NCBI GenBank assembly: GCA_963665075.1
Contig: OY762063.1
Coordinates: 1,426,001 to 1,490,000 of the forward strand
DNA from: JAPULR01 sp963665075
Lineage (GTDB): Bacteria; Chloroflexota; Dehalococcoidia; Lucifugimonadales; GCA-2712585
DNA length: 64,000 nt
Direction of reading: 5' to 3'
Shown here: positions 57,098-64,000 of the stretch, one piece after another
How positions within the stretch are numbered: position 1 is the stretch's first letter
Layout: every line of letters starts with the position of its first letter
Translations under genes and position numbers: made by a program
The notes under the pieces: generated by a model
Database searches by the model: none
Told to the model about the DNA's origin: nothing
What the model saw: the letters and a program-made list of their open reading frames with translations, nothing else

Positions 57098-58156
57098 CTA
57101 GCTCTCCTTTGTGGGAAGCAGGATGGGCAGCGGTTCCACCGACTCGATGCCGGGCGGGTTGATTTCGTCGATGGACTCGATGATGGCGTTGAGGACGTCG
57201 GTGACTTCGGGCAGATCGGCGTCGCTGATGTCGAGGCCGACGGCCTTGCCCATCGCGCGAACGTCGTCGGTGGTGAGGTCGTTGGGGGAAGGCTCCGGCG
57301 GCGCTTCTTCTTCCTCTTCCACGACGCCCAGGAATTCGGCGGTGGCGTCGATGAACGCCTGCGGCTTGTCAACGGTTACCACGTGGCCCGCGTCTTCCAC
57401 GTCTATGGAGGAGAAGAGGTCGCTGGCTTCCTTCATCCGCTCGATGATGTCGTCGGAGATGAGGATGCTCTCCTTGCCGCGGACTTCGAGGACGGGGCAG
57501 GGAAGGTTGCGGTGGATGCGCCAGTAGTTGTCGATGTAGGCGGGGGACTGGTTGTCGGGCAGGGTGTTGTCGAACAGGGCGGGGTCGGCCTTCCACTCCC
57601 ACATGCCGGTGGACTTCTGCGCCATCTTGTTGGCGATGTCCTTGCGAAGGCGGGTCTCGTCGGCCCAGGGATTGCCCGCGCGGTGCCACTCGTATGCTTC
57701 CTCGAAGTTGTAGAAGCCTGTGGGCGTGGGTTGACGGGTCATCTGGGCGCGGAGGGCTTCCTGGCTGCGCTCGGGGCCGATGTCTACGATGATGACGCGG
57801 TCCACCATGTCGGGGTGGGCGTCGGCGTAGAGCAGGGCGTTCCAGCCGCCCATCGAGAGGCCGGCGAGGACGCACTTGGTGATGCCGTGGGCTTCGATGA
57901 AGGCGGCGAGGTCATCGACGAAGCGCTGGCGGGCGTAGCCGTCGACGGCCCAGCCGCTGCCGCCGTGGCCGCGCTGGTCGAGGGCGTAGACGTGGAAGTG
58001 GGCGGACATGGCCTCGGCGAATTCGTCCCAGATGTGGGCCTGGCCGGTGTGGCCGTGCATGCAGATGAGGGGCGTGTTGCCGGCGGCGCCCCAATCGAGG
58101 TAGCGGAGGCGGACGCCGTTGAGGGTAATGAATTTTTCCTGGTAGGCGACGGTCAT
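57098..58156 (-). CDS. Alpha/beta hydrolase with C-terminal GatC-like domain
   Basis: 352 aa. Residues 1-270 are an alpha/beta hydrolase: LICMHGHTGQAHIWDEF, nucleophile elbow VLAGLSMGGWNALLY, and DAGHVVTVDKPQAF. After an acidic linker (VVEEEEEAPPEP) the last 65 residues read LTTDDVRAMGKAVGLDISDA, then VTDVLNAIIESIDEIN and PPGIESVEPLP. These match the two-helix GatC fold that wraps GatA. The ATG at 58156 follows AAGGGGA. The next gene, one base away, is a GatA-like amidase, its likely partner. Confidence 0.8.
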   Translation of the reverse strand: MTVAYQEKFITLNGVRLRYLDWGAAGNTPLICMHGHTGQAHIWDEFAEAMSAHFHVYALDQRGHGGSGWAVDGYARQRFVDDLAAFIEAHGITKCVLAGLSMGGWNALLYADAHPDMVDRVIIVDIGPERSQEALRAQMTRQPTPTGFYNFEEAYEWHRAGNPWADETRLRKDIANKMAQKSTGMWEWKADPALFDNTLPDNQSPAYIDNYWRIHRNLPCPVLEVRGKESILISDDIIERMKEASDLFSSIDVEDAGHVVTVDKPQAFIDATAEFLGVVEEEEEAPPEPSPNDLTTDDVRAMGKAVGLDISDADLPEVTDVLNAIIESIDEINPPGIESVEPLPILLPTKES

Positions 58157-58229
58157 TTCTTTTCCCCTTGAAGGTATGGTGATTGGCATATTGTAGCGTC
58201 AAACGGAAAGGGACGCTATACGGGCGGGA

Positions 58230-58763
58230 CTATTCGTGGATGGTGCAGCCGCGCAGATCGATGGTGAGGTGTCTGTCGTTGACGCCCTCCACCCTGCCTT
58301 TGAGGTCAAAAACCGGAAGTGTGCTGAACGCAATTGGCCACCCGGAACCGATTCCACGAGATTCAGACGTTCCGTAGGCGCCACCAACGCGGACTCTTTC
58401 GCGCGAACTCTCCAAAGTGCGGACTCTATCCACTTCCGCGTCGGACAGGAAGCACCTCACGGCCCACACCTCGTCAATGAAAAATCTCAGATGATTGGAC
58501 TCATCAACCAGAAAAGACGGGCCTTCGACTATGCCTACATTGCCATCGAAAGCAGCCGCTGCGGATTCCTCGTCAGCCCTGTACGCCTGCACAAGCTCGG
58601 ACGCGGTCAGGTTGAAGGTGGGAGTTAAGTCCTCAATCTGCTCGGCGATGGCAGATTCGGAAGCGCTGCGGGAGCACCGGTCAAATACGCCGAAGACTAT
58701 CAGCAGCCCGGCGATGGCGAAGAAGGCCAAGGCGATGGAGAGGAATCTAATCAGGTCGGACAT
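58230..58763 (-). CDS. OB-fold (tRNA_anti-like) membrane-anchored protein
   Basis: 177 aa. N-terminal hydrophobic anchor IALAFFAIAGLLIVFGVF; then the tRNA_anti-like pattern LTASELVQAYRADEESAAAA, GNVGIVEGPSFLVDE, WAVRCFLSDAEVDRV and a final IDLRGCTIHE. Such proteins are predicted OB-fold binders of unknown ligand. It ends 73 nt before the hydrolase-GatC gene start and begins 7 nt after the alcohol dehydrogenase stop. Confidence 0.65.
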   Translation of the reverse strand: MSDLIRFLSIALAFFAIAGLLIVFGVFDRCSRSASESAIAEQIEDLTPTFNLTASELVQAYRADEESAAAAFDGNVGIVEGPSFLVDESNHLRFFIDEVWAVRCFLSDAEVDRVRTLESSRERVRVGGAYGTSESRGIGSGWPIAFSTLPVFDLKGRVEGVNDRHLTIDLRGCTIHE

Positions 58764-58770
58764 TGAATTG

Positions 58771-59808
58771 CTATATCGCTTGGGTGAAGTCCAGGACGAC
58801 GCGGCCTATGTTGCTGCGTTGAGTCATTGTTGTGACGGCGGTTTCCCATTGGTTCCAGGGCAGGATCCGGGATATGACGGGGCGGATTTTGCCCTCGGCG
58901 ACCAGGCGGGCGGCTTCTTCGACGTGGCGTCGGGAAGCGCCGACGGAGCCGATTATCCGAATCTCGCGGAAGATGATTTCGGGAAGGGAGATTTCGGCCT
59001 TCTCACCGGAAACTTCTCCAAGTAGAACCAGTCGGCCATTGGTGGCAAGAGAGCGCATGGTTTGAGGGAAAAGTTGGGAGCCGACGGTGTCGATGGCAAC
59101 GTCCACGCCCCGGTCTTCGGTGAGCGCAAGGGCGATTTCGGAGAAGTCAAGCTCGCCTATGGGGATGACGTCGGACACGCCAAGGGTCTCCAGAGTCGCC
59201 GCCTTGGTTTCGTCGGAGGTGACGGTCAGGACGCGGGCGCCGTTGAGCTTCGCCAGCTGGACCAGGTGGGCGCCCAAGCCGCCGCTGGCGCCGGTGACGA
59301 GGACGGTTTCGCTCTCACGAATGCTGGACTTCTCCACAGCCTTGACCGCGACGCCGATGGGACAGGCGAGAAGGCTGGCTTCCGGCCAGGATATTTCGTT
59401 GGGAATCTTGACGAGGGTGTTTTCCTGCACGGAAATCATCTGGGCCATGCCGCCCTTCATGCCATGACCGACGGCCTGCGCTTCGGGGCAGAAGCGTTCC
59501 AATCCCTGAAAGCACCACTGGCACCTTCCGCAGGCGTCGGTTAGGAGTGTGACGACGTGGTCGCCCGGCAAGACGCCGGTGACGCGGGGGCCGACTTTGG
59601 TTGCGACCCCCGCAGCCTCATGGCCGGGAACGAGAGGCGTTTGGACGCCGCGTCGGAGGGTTCCGTTCATAACAAGCAGGTCGTGGTGGCAGAAGCCGCA
59701 GGCCTTGACCTCGACGAGAACGTCGAAGTCGCCGAGGGTGGGCGTCGGCAAGTCCGCGACGGTGAGGCGGGGAAAGGGCGCCTGGCGTTGTAGGACTACG
59801 GCTTTCAT
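58771..59808 (-). CDS. Zinc-dependent alcohol dehydrogenase
   Basis: A 345-aa medium-chain dehydrogenase. Catalytic zinc ligands lie in VKACGFCHHDLLV and PGHEAAGVATKVG. The structural zinc lobe reads CGRCQWCFQGLERFC. The Rossmann motif is TGASGGLGAHLVQLAK. NAD versus NADP preference is unclear. It is of normal length with all catalytic residues present. Probably oxidises an alcohol or reduces an aldehyde in the catabolic context of its neighbours. Confidence 0.9.
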   Translation of the reverse strand: MKAVVLQRQAPFPRLTVADLPTPTLGDFDVLVEVKACGFCHHDLLVMNGTLRRGVQTPLVPGHEAAGVATKVGPRVTGVLPGDHVVTLLTDACGRCQWCFQGLERFCPEAQAVGHGMKGGMAQMISVQENTLVKIPNEISWPEASLLACPIGVAVKAVEKSSIRESETVLVTGASGGLGAHLVQLAKLNGARVLTVTSDETKAATLETLGVSDVIPIGELDFSEIALALTEDRGVDVAIDTVGSQLFPQTMRSLATNGRLVLLGEVSGEKAEISLPEIIFREIRIIGSVGASRRHVEEAARLVAEGKIRPVISRILPWNQWETAVTTMTQRSNIGRVVLDFTQAI

Positions 59809-59897
59809 GGCGTAGTTATTCTAGCGGCAGATGGCGAAGTTGAGATGTAGGGACAAGTGGGATAGGTTCCAGTCCCTCCTCCACTCACCCACCCCCG

Positions 59898-59935
59898 TAG
59901 GGACGGTTCGCGAACCGCCCGATCCCCCTACGCCC
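59898..59935. repeat. GTAGGGACGG-TTCGCGAA-CCG palindrome
   Basis: CGTAGGGACGGTTCGCGAAC with a matching CCGCCCGATCCCCCTACG side. It shares the GGTTCGCGAACC core with 28971-28992 and its GTAGGG ends with the elements at 5331 and 44308. Confidence 0.75.
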
Positions 59936-59979
59936 TTCCCTTCCACGTTCATCCCATTTCAGGCAATTACGCCAAGGAC

Positions 59980-60414
59980 TCAGTCGGCCGGCGCTCCTAC
60001 GGCGTGGGACTGGCAGCCCACCCACATCTGCCCGTCCTCGAAGACCTCCTTCTTCCAGATGGGCACCGTCTCCTTTATCCGGTCCACCACGTAGCCACAG
60101 GCCTGAAACGCCTCCCTGCGATGAGGCGACGCAATCGCCACCACCAGGCTGATGTCCTCAATCTCCAACCGGCCGATGCGGTGGTAGATGGAAACGTCCT
60201 GAATCGGCCATTTATCCGTTACTTCGTCGGCAATCTCCCGCAGCTTCTTCAACGCCATCGGCGCATACGCTTCGTACTCCAGGTAGAGCACCGTCTTGCC
60301 CATCGACGTGCGGCGGGTGGTTCCCAGAAACGTCACCACCGCGCCGTTGCTGTCCCGCCGCACCGACGCGGTAATCGGCTGCGGGTCAATAGCCTTGTTC
60401 GTTATCTCAATCAT
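59980..60414 (-). CDS. moaE: Molybdopterin synthase catalytic subunit MoaE
   Basis: A 144-aa large subunit that, with MoaD, converts precursor Z to molybdopterin. GAVVTFLGTTRRTSMGK, LYLEYEAYAPMALKKL, VSIYHRIGRLEIEDISLVVA and SPHRREAFQACGYVVDRIKE, then PIWKKEVFEDG supply the active-site Lys and Arg residues. The ATG at 60414 is preferred over one seven codons upstream inside a repeat. It lies 17 nt from the moaD stop. Confidence 0.95.
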   Translation of the reverse strand: MIEITNKAIDPQPITASVRRDSNGAVVTFLGTTRRTSMGKTVLYLEYEAYAPMALKKLREIADEVTDKWPIQDVSIYHRIGRLEIEDISLVVAIASPHRREAFQACGYVVDRIKETVPIWKKEVFEDGQMWVGCQSHAVGAPAD

Positions 60415-60429
60415 GTCGTTCCCACCCCA

Positions 60430-60466
60430 TGTCATTCTGAACGCAGCGAAGCGGAGTGAAGAATCT
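60430..60466. repeat. Repeat inserted at the moaD 3' end
   Basis: GTCATTCTGAACGCAGCGAA followed by GCGGAGTGAAGAATCTC. A related element occurs at about 7755-7785 (GTCATCCTGAGG...GAAGAATCTC). It supplies the last 11-12 codons and the stop codon of moaD. Confidence 0.7.
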
Positions 60467-60728
60467 CGTCCGCAAAGCCTATCCCACCCCCGCTCACAGG
60501 CGGTATCAACGCAACCTCATCCCCTTCGCGCAACGCCAGCGACGCCTCCGCGTATTCCTCGTTCACCGCCGCGACGATTTCCACGTCGGGCGGCGCGAGG
60601 CCGGGGTATGCGTTCCGTATTTCTTCCAGAAGGTCGGCGAGGGTCGCAGGTTCCGGCAGCTCCCAACTACGCTCGGACGCGCCCACCCGCTCCCGATAGA
60701 GCGCGAAGAATCGAACCGTCACCCTCAT
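60432..60728 (-). CDS. moaD: Molybdopterin synthase sulfur carrier subunit MoaD, C-terminally extended
   Basis: A 98-aa ubiquitin-like sulfur carrier: RVTVRFFALYRERVGASERS, LADLLEEIRNAYPGL, VAAVNEEYAEASLALREGDE, and VALIPPVSGG. In working MoaD the chain ends at that Gly-Gly, which is adenylated and thiocarboxylated. Here 17 further residues (GIGFADEILHSASLRSE) follow, mostly encoded by a repeat element. The protein may be inactive, may be trimmed by a protease, or the assembly may differ from the living sequence. Confidence 0.9.
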   Translation of the reverse strand: MRVTVRFFALYRERVGASERSWELPEPATLADLLEEIRNAYPGLAPPDVEIVAAVNEEYAEASLALREGDEVALIPPVSGGGIGFADEILHSASLRSE

Positions 60729-60739
60729 CCGAAGCCTCC

Positions 60740-60997
60740 TTAGTGATACTCCTTGCCCTGCTCCAACGCCGCTTGGATCGACTTCACCAGCCGCTTCGCC
60801 GACTCCGCGTCAATCTCCACCGCCACCCGCGCCCCCGGCCCCTTGCTGCTGTCCACGAAGTCGATGTTCAGCGCGTGGTCGAAGGGCGCGTTGAAGGGAT
60901 GGTCGAAGGACACGTTCACCTGATCCACCTTGATCCACCCCGGCGTACCCTTGCCCGTGCCGGAAATCGGCGCCGTCTCCACAATCATCGTGCACAT
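60740..60997 (-). CDS. DUF6295-type small protein
   Basis: 85 aa: MCTMIVETAPISGTGKG, then WIKVDQVNVSFDHPFNAPFD, HALNIDFVDSSKGPGARVAV and an amphipathic C-terminal helix (SAKRLVKSIQAALEQG). The His and Asp pattern is conserved in relatives I recall as DUF6295; the function is unknown. The longer frame upstream is a shadow of the dienelactone hydrolase. It lies 10 nt after that gene, so the two are probably co-transcribed. Confidence 0.65.
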   Translation of the reverse strand: MCTMIVETAPISGTGKGTPGWIKVDQVNVSFDHPFNAPFDHALNIDFVDSSKGPGARVAVEIDAESAKRLVKSIQAALEQGKEYH

Positions 60998-61007
60998 CGC
61001 TGCCCTC

Positions 61008-61763
61008 CTAGCCCAGATGCTTCCCGAAGAACGCGAACACCTTCTCCCAGCCGTCCACGGCCTGCTCCTGCCGGTACATCGGCTTGTCGTAATAGAAGAA
61101 GCCGTGGCCCGCGTTCTCGTACATGTGGAACTCGATCTCCTTGCCATGCTTCTTCAACTCCGCCTCGTGCGCGGCGACCTGGTCGGGCGGCGGCGACACG
61201 TCTTCTTCTCCAAACAGTCCCAGCAACGGGCAGCACAGGTCCGCGGTCAGGTCGAAGGGAGCCACCGGCTGCTGCTCCGTCAGCGCGTCCGCCGACTGGA
61301 TGACGTTCCCGCCCCAGCACTCCACCGCGGCGTCCCAGCCGGTGGTGCTGCAAGCGATGAGGAAGGTCTGGCGTCCGCCGGAGCAGGTGCCGATGAGACC
61401 CACCTTGCCGCTGGTGTAGGGCAGGTTGTTGACGTAGTCCCGCGCCGCCACCGAGTCGGCGATGACGTGTTCGTCGTAGGCGCCGCCCTTGCTTCGCGTC
61501 AACGCCGCCACGTCCTCGGCGGTGCCGTGCCCGAAGTCATAGAACAGGTTGGGACAGATGGCCACGTAGCCGTGATGGGCGAACTTGCGGGTGAACTCCT
61601 TGTAGAGTTCGTCCCAGCCGGGAATGTGATGCACCAGCACCACGGCGGGGAAGGGGCCGGCCCCCATCGGACGGGCGAAATAGGCGTTGATGTTCACCCC
61701 GTTGTGCCCCTCCAGTGTGATGGTTTCGGCAATCATGCCTTCGTACATATCCGTTGTGTACAT
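61008..61763 (-). CDS. Dienelactone hydrolase family protein
   Basis: A 251-aa alpha/beta hydrolase of the dienelactone hydrolase type. VVLVHHIPGWDELYKEF precedes the nucleophile elbow GLIGTCSGGRQTFL (GxCxGG, Cys as nucleophile), then LLGLFGEEDVSPPPDQ with the Asp and MYENAGHGFFYYDKP with the His. AAAGGA lies 9 nt before the ATG. Probable role: ring-opening of a lactone or ester in aromatic-compound breakdown; the true substrate is unknown. Confidence 0.88.
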   Translation of the reverse strand: MYTTDMYEGMIAETITLEGHNGVNINAYFARPMGAGPFPAVVLVHHIPGWDELYKEFTRKFAHHGYVAICPNLFYDFGHGTAEDVAALTRSKGGAYDEHVIADSVAARDYVNNLPYTSGKVGLIGTCSGGRQTFLIACSTTGWDAAVECWGGNVIQSADALTEQQPVAPFDLTADLCCPLLGLFGEEDVSPPPDQVAAHEAELKKHGKEIEFHMYENAGHGFFYYDKPMYRQEQAVDGWEKVFAFFGKHLG

Positions 61764-61849
61764 GATGTTGTTCCTTTCTTGAAGAATCCTCTACATAAAT
61801 TTACGGGAAATGCCCCGCTTGTCAACCTTCGGCTCCGTATTATCCCTTC

Positions 61850-61945
61850 CCCCTCGACGGGGGAAGGTTAGGATGGGGGTGAAGTCCTCCGCTCACCCTG
61901 AGCCCGTCCTGAGCTTGTCGAAGGGCCTGTCGAAGGGTCAAGCAA
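61850..61945. repeat. CCCCTCGACGGGGGAAGG and CTGAGC/TCGAAGG repeats
   Basis: TTCCCCCTCGACGGGGGAAG with GGATGGGGGTGA tail, followed by a GCTCACCCTGAG...CTTGTCGAAGGGCCTG compound repeat that reaches the glnS stop region. It is nearly the same block as 15650-15745. Confidence 0.8.
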
Positions 61946-61956
61946 CGCCCCCAGCC

Positions 61957-63648
61957 TCATCTCCTCCCCTTCTTCCGCCCCCACGAATCCCGAAGCGCCA
62001 CCGTCCGGTTGAATACCAACGCTCCCGGCCTCGAATCCGCCCCGTCCACGCAGAAATACCCCACCCGCTCGAACTGGTACGGCGTCCCCGCCTGAGCATC
62101 CGCCATCCCCGGCTCCAGCTTGCATCCCTCCAACGTCACCAACGAATCAGGGTTCAGATACTCCTTGAAATCCCCCTCCTCCGGCTTCTCCACCGAAAAC
62201 AGGTGGTCGTACAGCCGCACGTTGGCGTCTACCGCGTGGGCCGCCGACACCCAATGAATCGTCCCCCGCACCCGCCGTCCGTCGGGCGCGTTGCCGCCCC
62301 GCGTTTCGGGGTCATACCTGCACCGAACCTCCGTCACCTGCCCAGTCTCCGCGTCCTTCGTGAACCCCACGCACGTCACCAGGTAGCCGTACCGCAGCCG
62401 CACCTCCCGCCCCGGCCCCAGCCGGTAGAACTTCCGCGGCGGGTCCTCCATGAAGTCCTCCCGCTCCACGTATAGGACTCGAGAAAACGGCACCTTCCGC
62501 GTACCCATCGAAGCGTCCTCCGGGTTGTTGACGGCGGTCATCTCCTCAACCTGCCCCTCCGGGTAATTCTCGATGACCAACTTCAATGGATGCAGCACGC
62601 CCATCACCCGCCGCGCCTTCCGGTTCAAATCCTCCCGCACGCAGTGCTCCAGCATCTGAATCTCCACCGTGTTGGGCCGTTTCGCAATCCCCAACCGCTC
62701 GTTGAAGGCCCACAGCGCCTCCGGCGTGTACCCCCGACGTCGCATGGCCGAAAGCGTCGGCATCCGCGGGTCGTCCCACCCCGACACGTGCCCGTCCGAG
62801 ACCAGCTCCCGCAGCTTCCGCTTGCTCATCACGGTGTGCGTCAGATTCAGACGCGCGAACTCAATCTGCTGCGGATGATGTATCCCCAGCTTCTCCACCA
62901 ACCAGTCGTACAAAGGACGATGGTCTTCGAACTCCAGGCTGCACAGCGAGTGGGTGATGCCCTCGATGGAGTCCGACTGCCCGTGGGCAAAGTCATACGT
63001 GGGGTAGATGCGCCACTCGTCCCCCGTCCGCTGGTGGTGCAGATGCAGGATGCGATACAGCACGGGGTCGCGCAGGTTCAGATTCCCCGACGCCATGTCT
63101 ATTTTCGCCCGCAGCACCCGCGCGCCGTCTTCGAATTCCCCCGCCCTCATCCGACGGAACAGGTCCAGGTTTTCCTCCACGCTCCTGTCCCGATAAGGAC
63201 TCGGAATCCCCGGCTTGGTGAACGTCCCCCGATGCTCCCGAATCTCCTCCTGGGACAGGTCGCAAACGTAGGCGAGACCGGCCTTAATCAGATGCTCGCC
63301 GAAATCGTAAAGCTGCTCGAAGTAGTCCGACGCGTAGTAGAGGTGGTCGCCCCAATCGAGGCCCAGCCATCGCAGGTCCTCCTGGATGGCGCGGACGAAT
63401 TCCTCCTCCTCCTTGGCGGGATTCGTGTCGTCGAACCGCAGATGGCAGACGCCCTCATAATCCTTGGCGATGCCGAAGTTGATGAACGCCGCCTTCGTGT
63501 GCCCGACGTGCAGGTAGCCGTTCGGCTCCGGCGGAAACCGGGTGACCACCTTGCCCCTAAACCGCCCATTTTCGTTATGCGACTCGATAATCGCCCGAAT
63601 GAAGTCTGTGGAAGCCGCGCGATGGGGTTTGGTTTTCTGGGTGGTCAT
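61957..63648 (-). CDS. glnS: Glutaminyl-tRNA synthetase
   Basis: A 563-aa class I synthetase charging tRNA-Gln. RFPPEPNGYLHVGHTKAAFI holds the HIGH-type motif and LTHTVMSKRKLRELV the KMSKS loop. SAMRRRGYTPEALWAFNERL is the GlnRS-type helical segment, and a full two-barrel anticodon-binding domain is present (PFSRVLYVEREDFMEDPPRK). The length and the anticodon domain separate it from GluRS. Possession of GlnRS implies tRNA-Gln need not be made by transamidation. Confidence 0.95.
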   Translation of the reverse strand: MTTQKTKPHRAASTDFIRAIIESHNENGRFRGKVVTRFPPEPNGYLHVGHTKAAFINFGIAKDYEGVCHLRFDDTNPAKEEEEFVRAIQEDLRWLGLDWGDHLYYASDYFEQLYDFGEHLIKAGLAYVCDLSQEEIREHRGTFTKPGIPSPYRDRSVEENLDLFRRMRAGEFEDGARVLRAKIDMASGNLNLRDPVLYRILHLHHQRTGDEWRIYPTYDFAHGQSDSIEGITHSLCSLEFEDHRPLYDWLVEKLGIHHPQQIEFARLNLTHTVMSKRKLRELVSDGHVSGWDDPRMPTLSAMRRRGYTPEALWAFNERLGIAKRPNTVEIQMLEHCVREDLNRKARRVMGVLHPLKLVIENYPEGQVEEMTAVNNPEDASMGTRKVPFSRVLYVEREDFMEDPPRKFYRLGPGREVRLRYGYLVTCVGFTKDAETGQVTEVRCRYDPETRGGNAPDGRRVRGTIHWVSAAHAVDANVRLYDHLFSVEKPEEGDFKEYLNPDSLVTLEGCKLEPGMADAQAGTPYQFERVGYFCVDGADSRPGALVFNRTVALRDSWGRKKGRR

Positions 63649-63726
63649 ATACTAAACACTCTGCCTGAAAGTAGTGCAACAACCATACCCAAACCGCCCC
63701 CATTCCACAAGCAACCCGCCGCCAAT

Positions 63727-63764
63727 CCATCCGCTCGACCCTTCGACGGGCTCGTGGTGAGCGG
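63727..63764. repeat. CTCGACCCTTCGACGGGCTC repeat
   Basis: One copy of the CGACCCTTCGACAGGCTCAG family, between glnS and tRNA-Ser. Confidence 0.7.
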
Positions 63765-63792
63765 ACGCACAGCCCCCCAAACCCCCATACGC

Positions 63793-63798
63793 TATAAT
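63793..63798 (+). promoter_or_regulatory. -10 box of tRNA-Ser
   Basis: A perfect TATAAT, 9 nt before the tRNA 5' end. No good -35 match at the proper distance. Confidence 0.65.
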
Positions 63799-63807
63799 AT
63801 AAGGAAC

Positions 63808-63896
63808 GGAGGGATGGCCGAGTGGACGAAGGCGCCGCTCTTGAAAAGCGGTATACGCTAGTCGTATCGTGGGTTCGAATCCCACTCCCTCCGCCA
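63808..63896 (+). tRNA. tRNA-Ser (UGA)
   Basis: Acceptor arm GGAGGGA/TCCCTCC, D-arm GGCCGAGTGGACGAAGGC, anticodon stem CCGCT/AGCGG with loop CTTGAAA (anticodon UGA). A long variable arm (TACGCTAGTCGTA), T arm GTGGGTTCGAATCCCAC, discriminator G and encoded CCA follow. The long variable arm confirms a class II serine tRNA. The remaining bases to 64000 show no further feature. Confidence 0.97.
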
Positions 63897-64000
63897 CTAC
63901 ATGATGCATATTCGGCACCCGTCCTTTTCAACGCAAGAAACGCCTACCTAATGGACAGCCCGCATACTACCATTTTGCGATCTTCGGCCCAACGTACACA

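Noticed and set aside
57097..57372. N-terminal extension of the amidase
   Set aside because: Ser/Pro/Arg-rich shadow of the hydrolase-GatC gene; the ATG at 57096 has an AAAGGAG site.

Overview
The window looks like a GC-rich bacterial chromosome segment, most probably from the Chloroflexota (Dehalococcoidia / SAR202-like). That placement is inference. It rests on an adenosylcobalamin-dependent ribonucleotide reductase next to nrdR, a stripped division cluster (rsmH-ftsA-ftsZ with no mur, ftsW or ftsI genes beside it), a lone 5S rRNA, many small catabolic SDR/hydrolase/amidase genes, and several families of short palindromic repeats. No 16S or 23S rRNA is present to confirm it.

Layout. 1-9.4 kb is an accessory catabolic region: a Uma2 nuclease cut by the window edge, two MaoC-type hot-dog proteins, two tandem MFE-2-like SDRs flanking a fumarylacetoacetate-hydrolase-family protein, a proteasome-like Ntn peptidase with a 67-aa partner, a GNAT/NUDIX pair and an alpha/beta hydrolase. 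It is packed with tandem palindromic repeats. 9.5-33 kb reads mostly on the minus strand and is housekeeping: tRNA-Glu, radA, an MFS permease, clpC, 5S rRNA, a PadR/membrane/DegV unit, a large secreted protein, yggT, proC, a DUF2335 pair, pdxA, nrdJ-wHTH-nrdR, ftsZ, ftsA and rsmH. 33-44 kb reads mostly on the plus strand: a MogA-like gene, trmD, rplS, priA, def, a CCA-adding enzyme, secD and secF. A broken DUF6978 plus DUF1828 module lies between trmD and rplS.

44-64 kb is accessory again: an SDR, a patch of small genes including a DUF5678/retropepsin pair, an amidase, a second Uma2, a four-gene ATPase/Snf2 cassette that looks like an undescribed relative of BREX-type machinery, a second amidase coupled to an alpha/beta hydrolase with a GatC-like tail, an OB-fold protein, an alcohol dehydrogenase, moaE-moaD, DUF6295, a dienelactone hydrolase, glnS and tRNA-Ser.

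The strongest novelty candidates are: (1) the cassette at 50.4-55.6 kb, which pairs an intact DUF2791/BrxD-like ATPase with a homologue that appears to have lost both Walker motifs; (2) a SecD enlarged to 901 aa by about six tandem SecF-P1-like modules inserted at two points of its periplasmic head; (3) a leader element of about 140 bp found in the same orientation upstream of two unrelated catabolic genes, with a compensatory base-pair change in its stem; (4) the hydrolase-GatC fusion coupled to an amidase; (5) the Ntn peptidase plus small-protein pair; (6) a structured region in front of rsmH. Three genes (radA, cca and a membrane protein) make best sense with CTG or ATC start codons behind strong ribosome binding sites.
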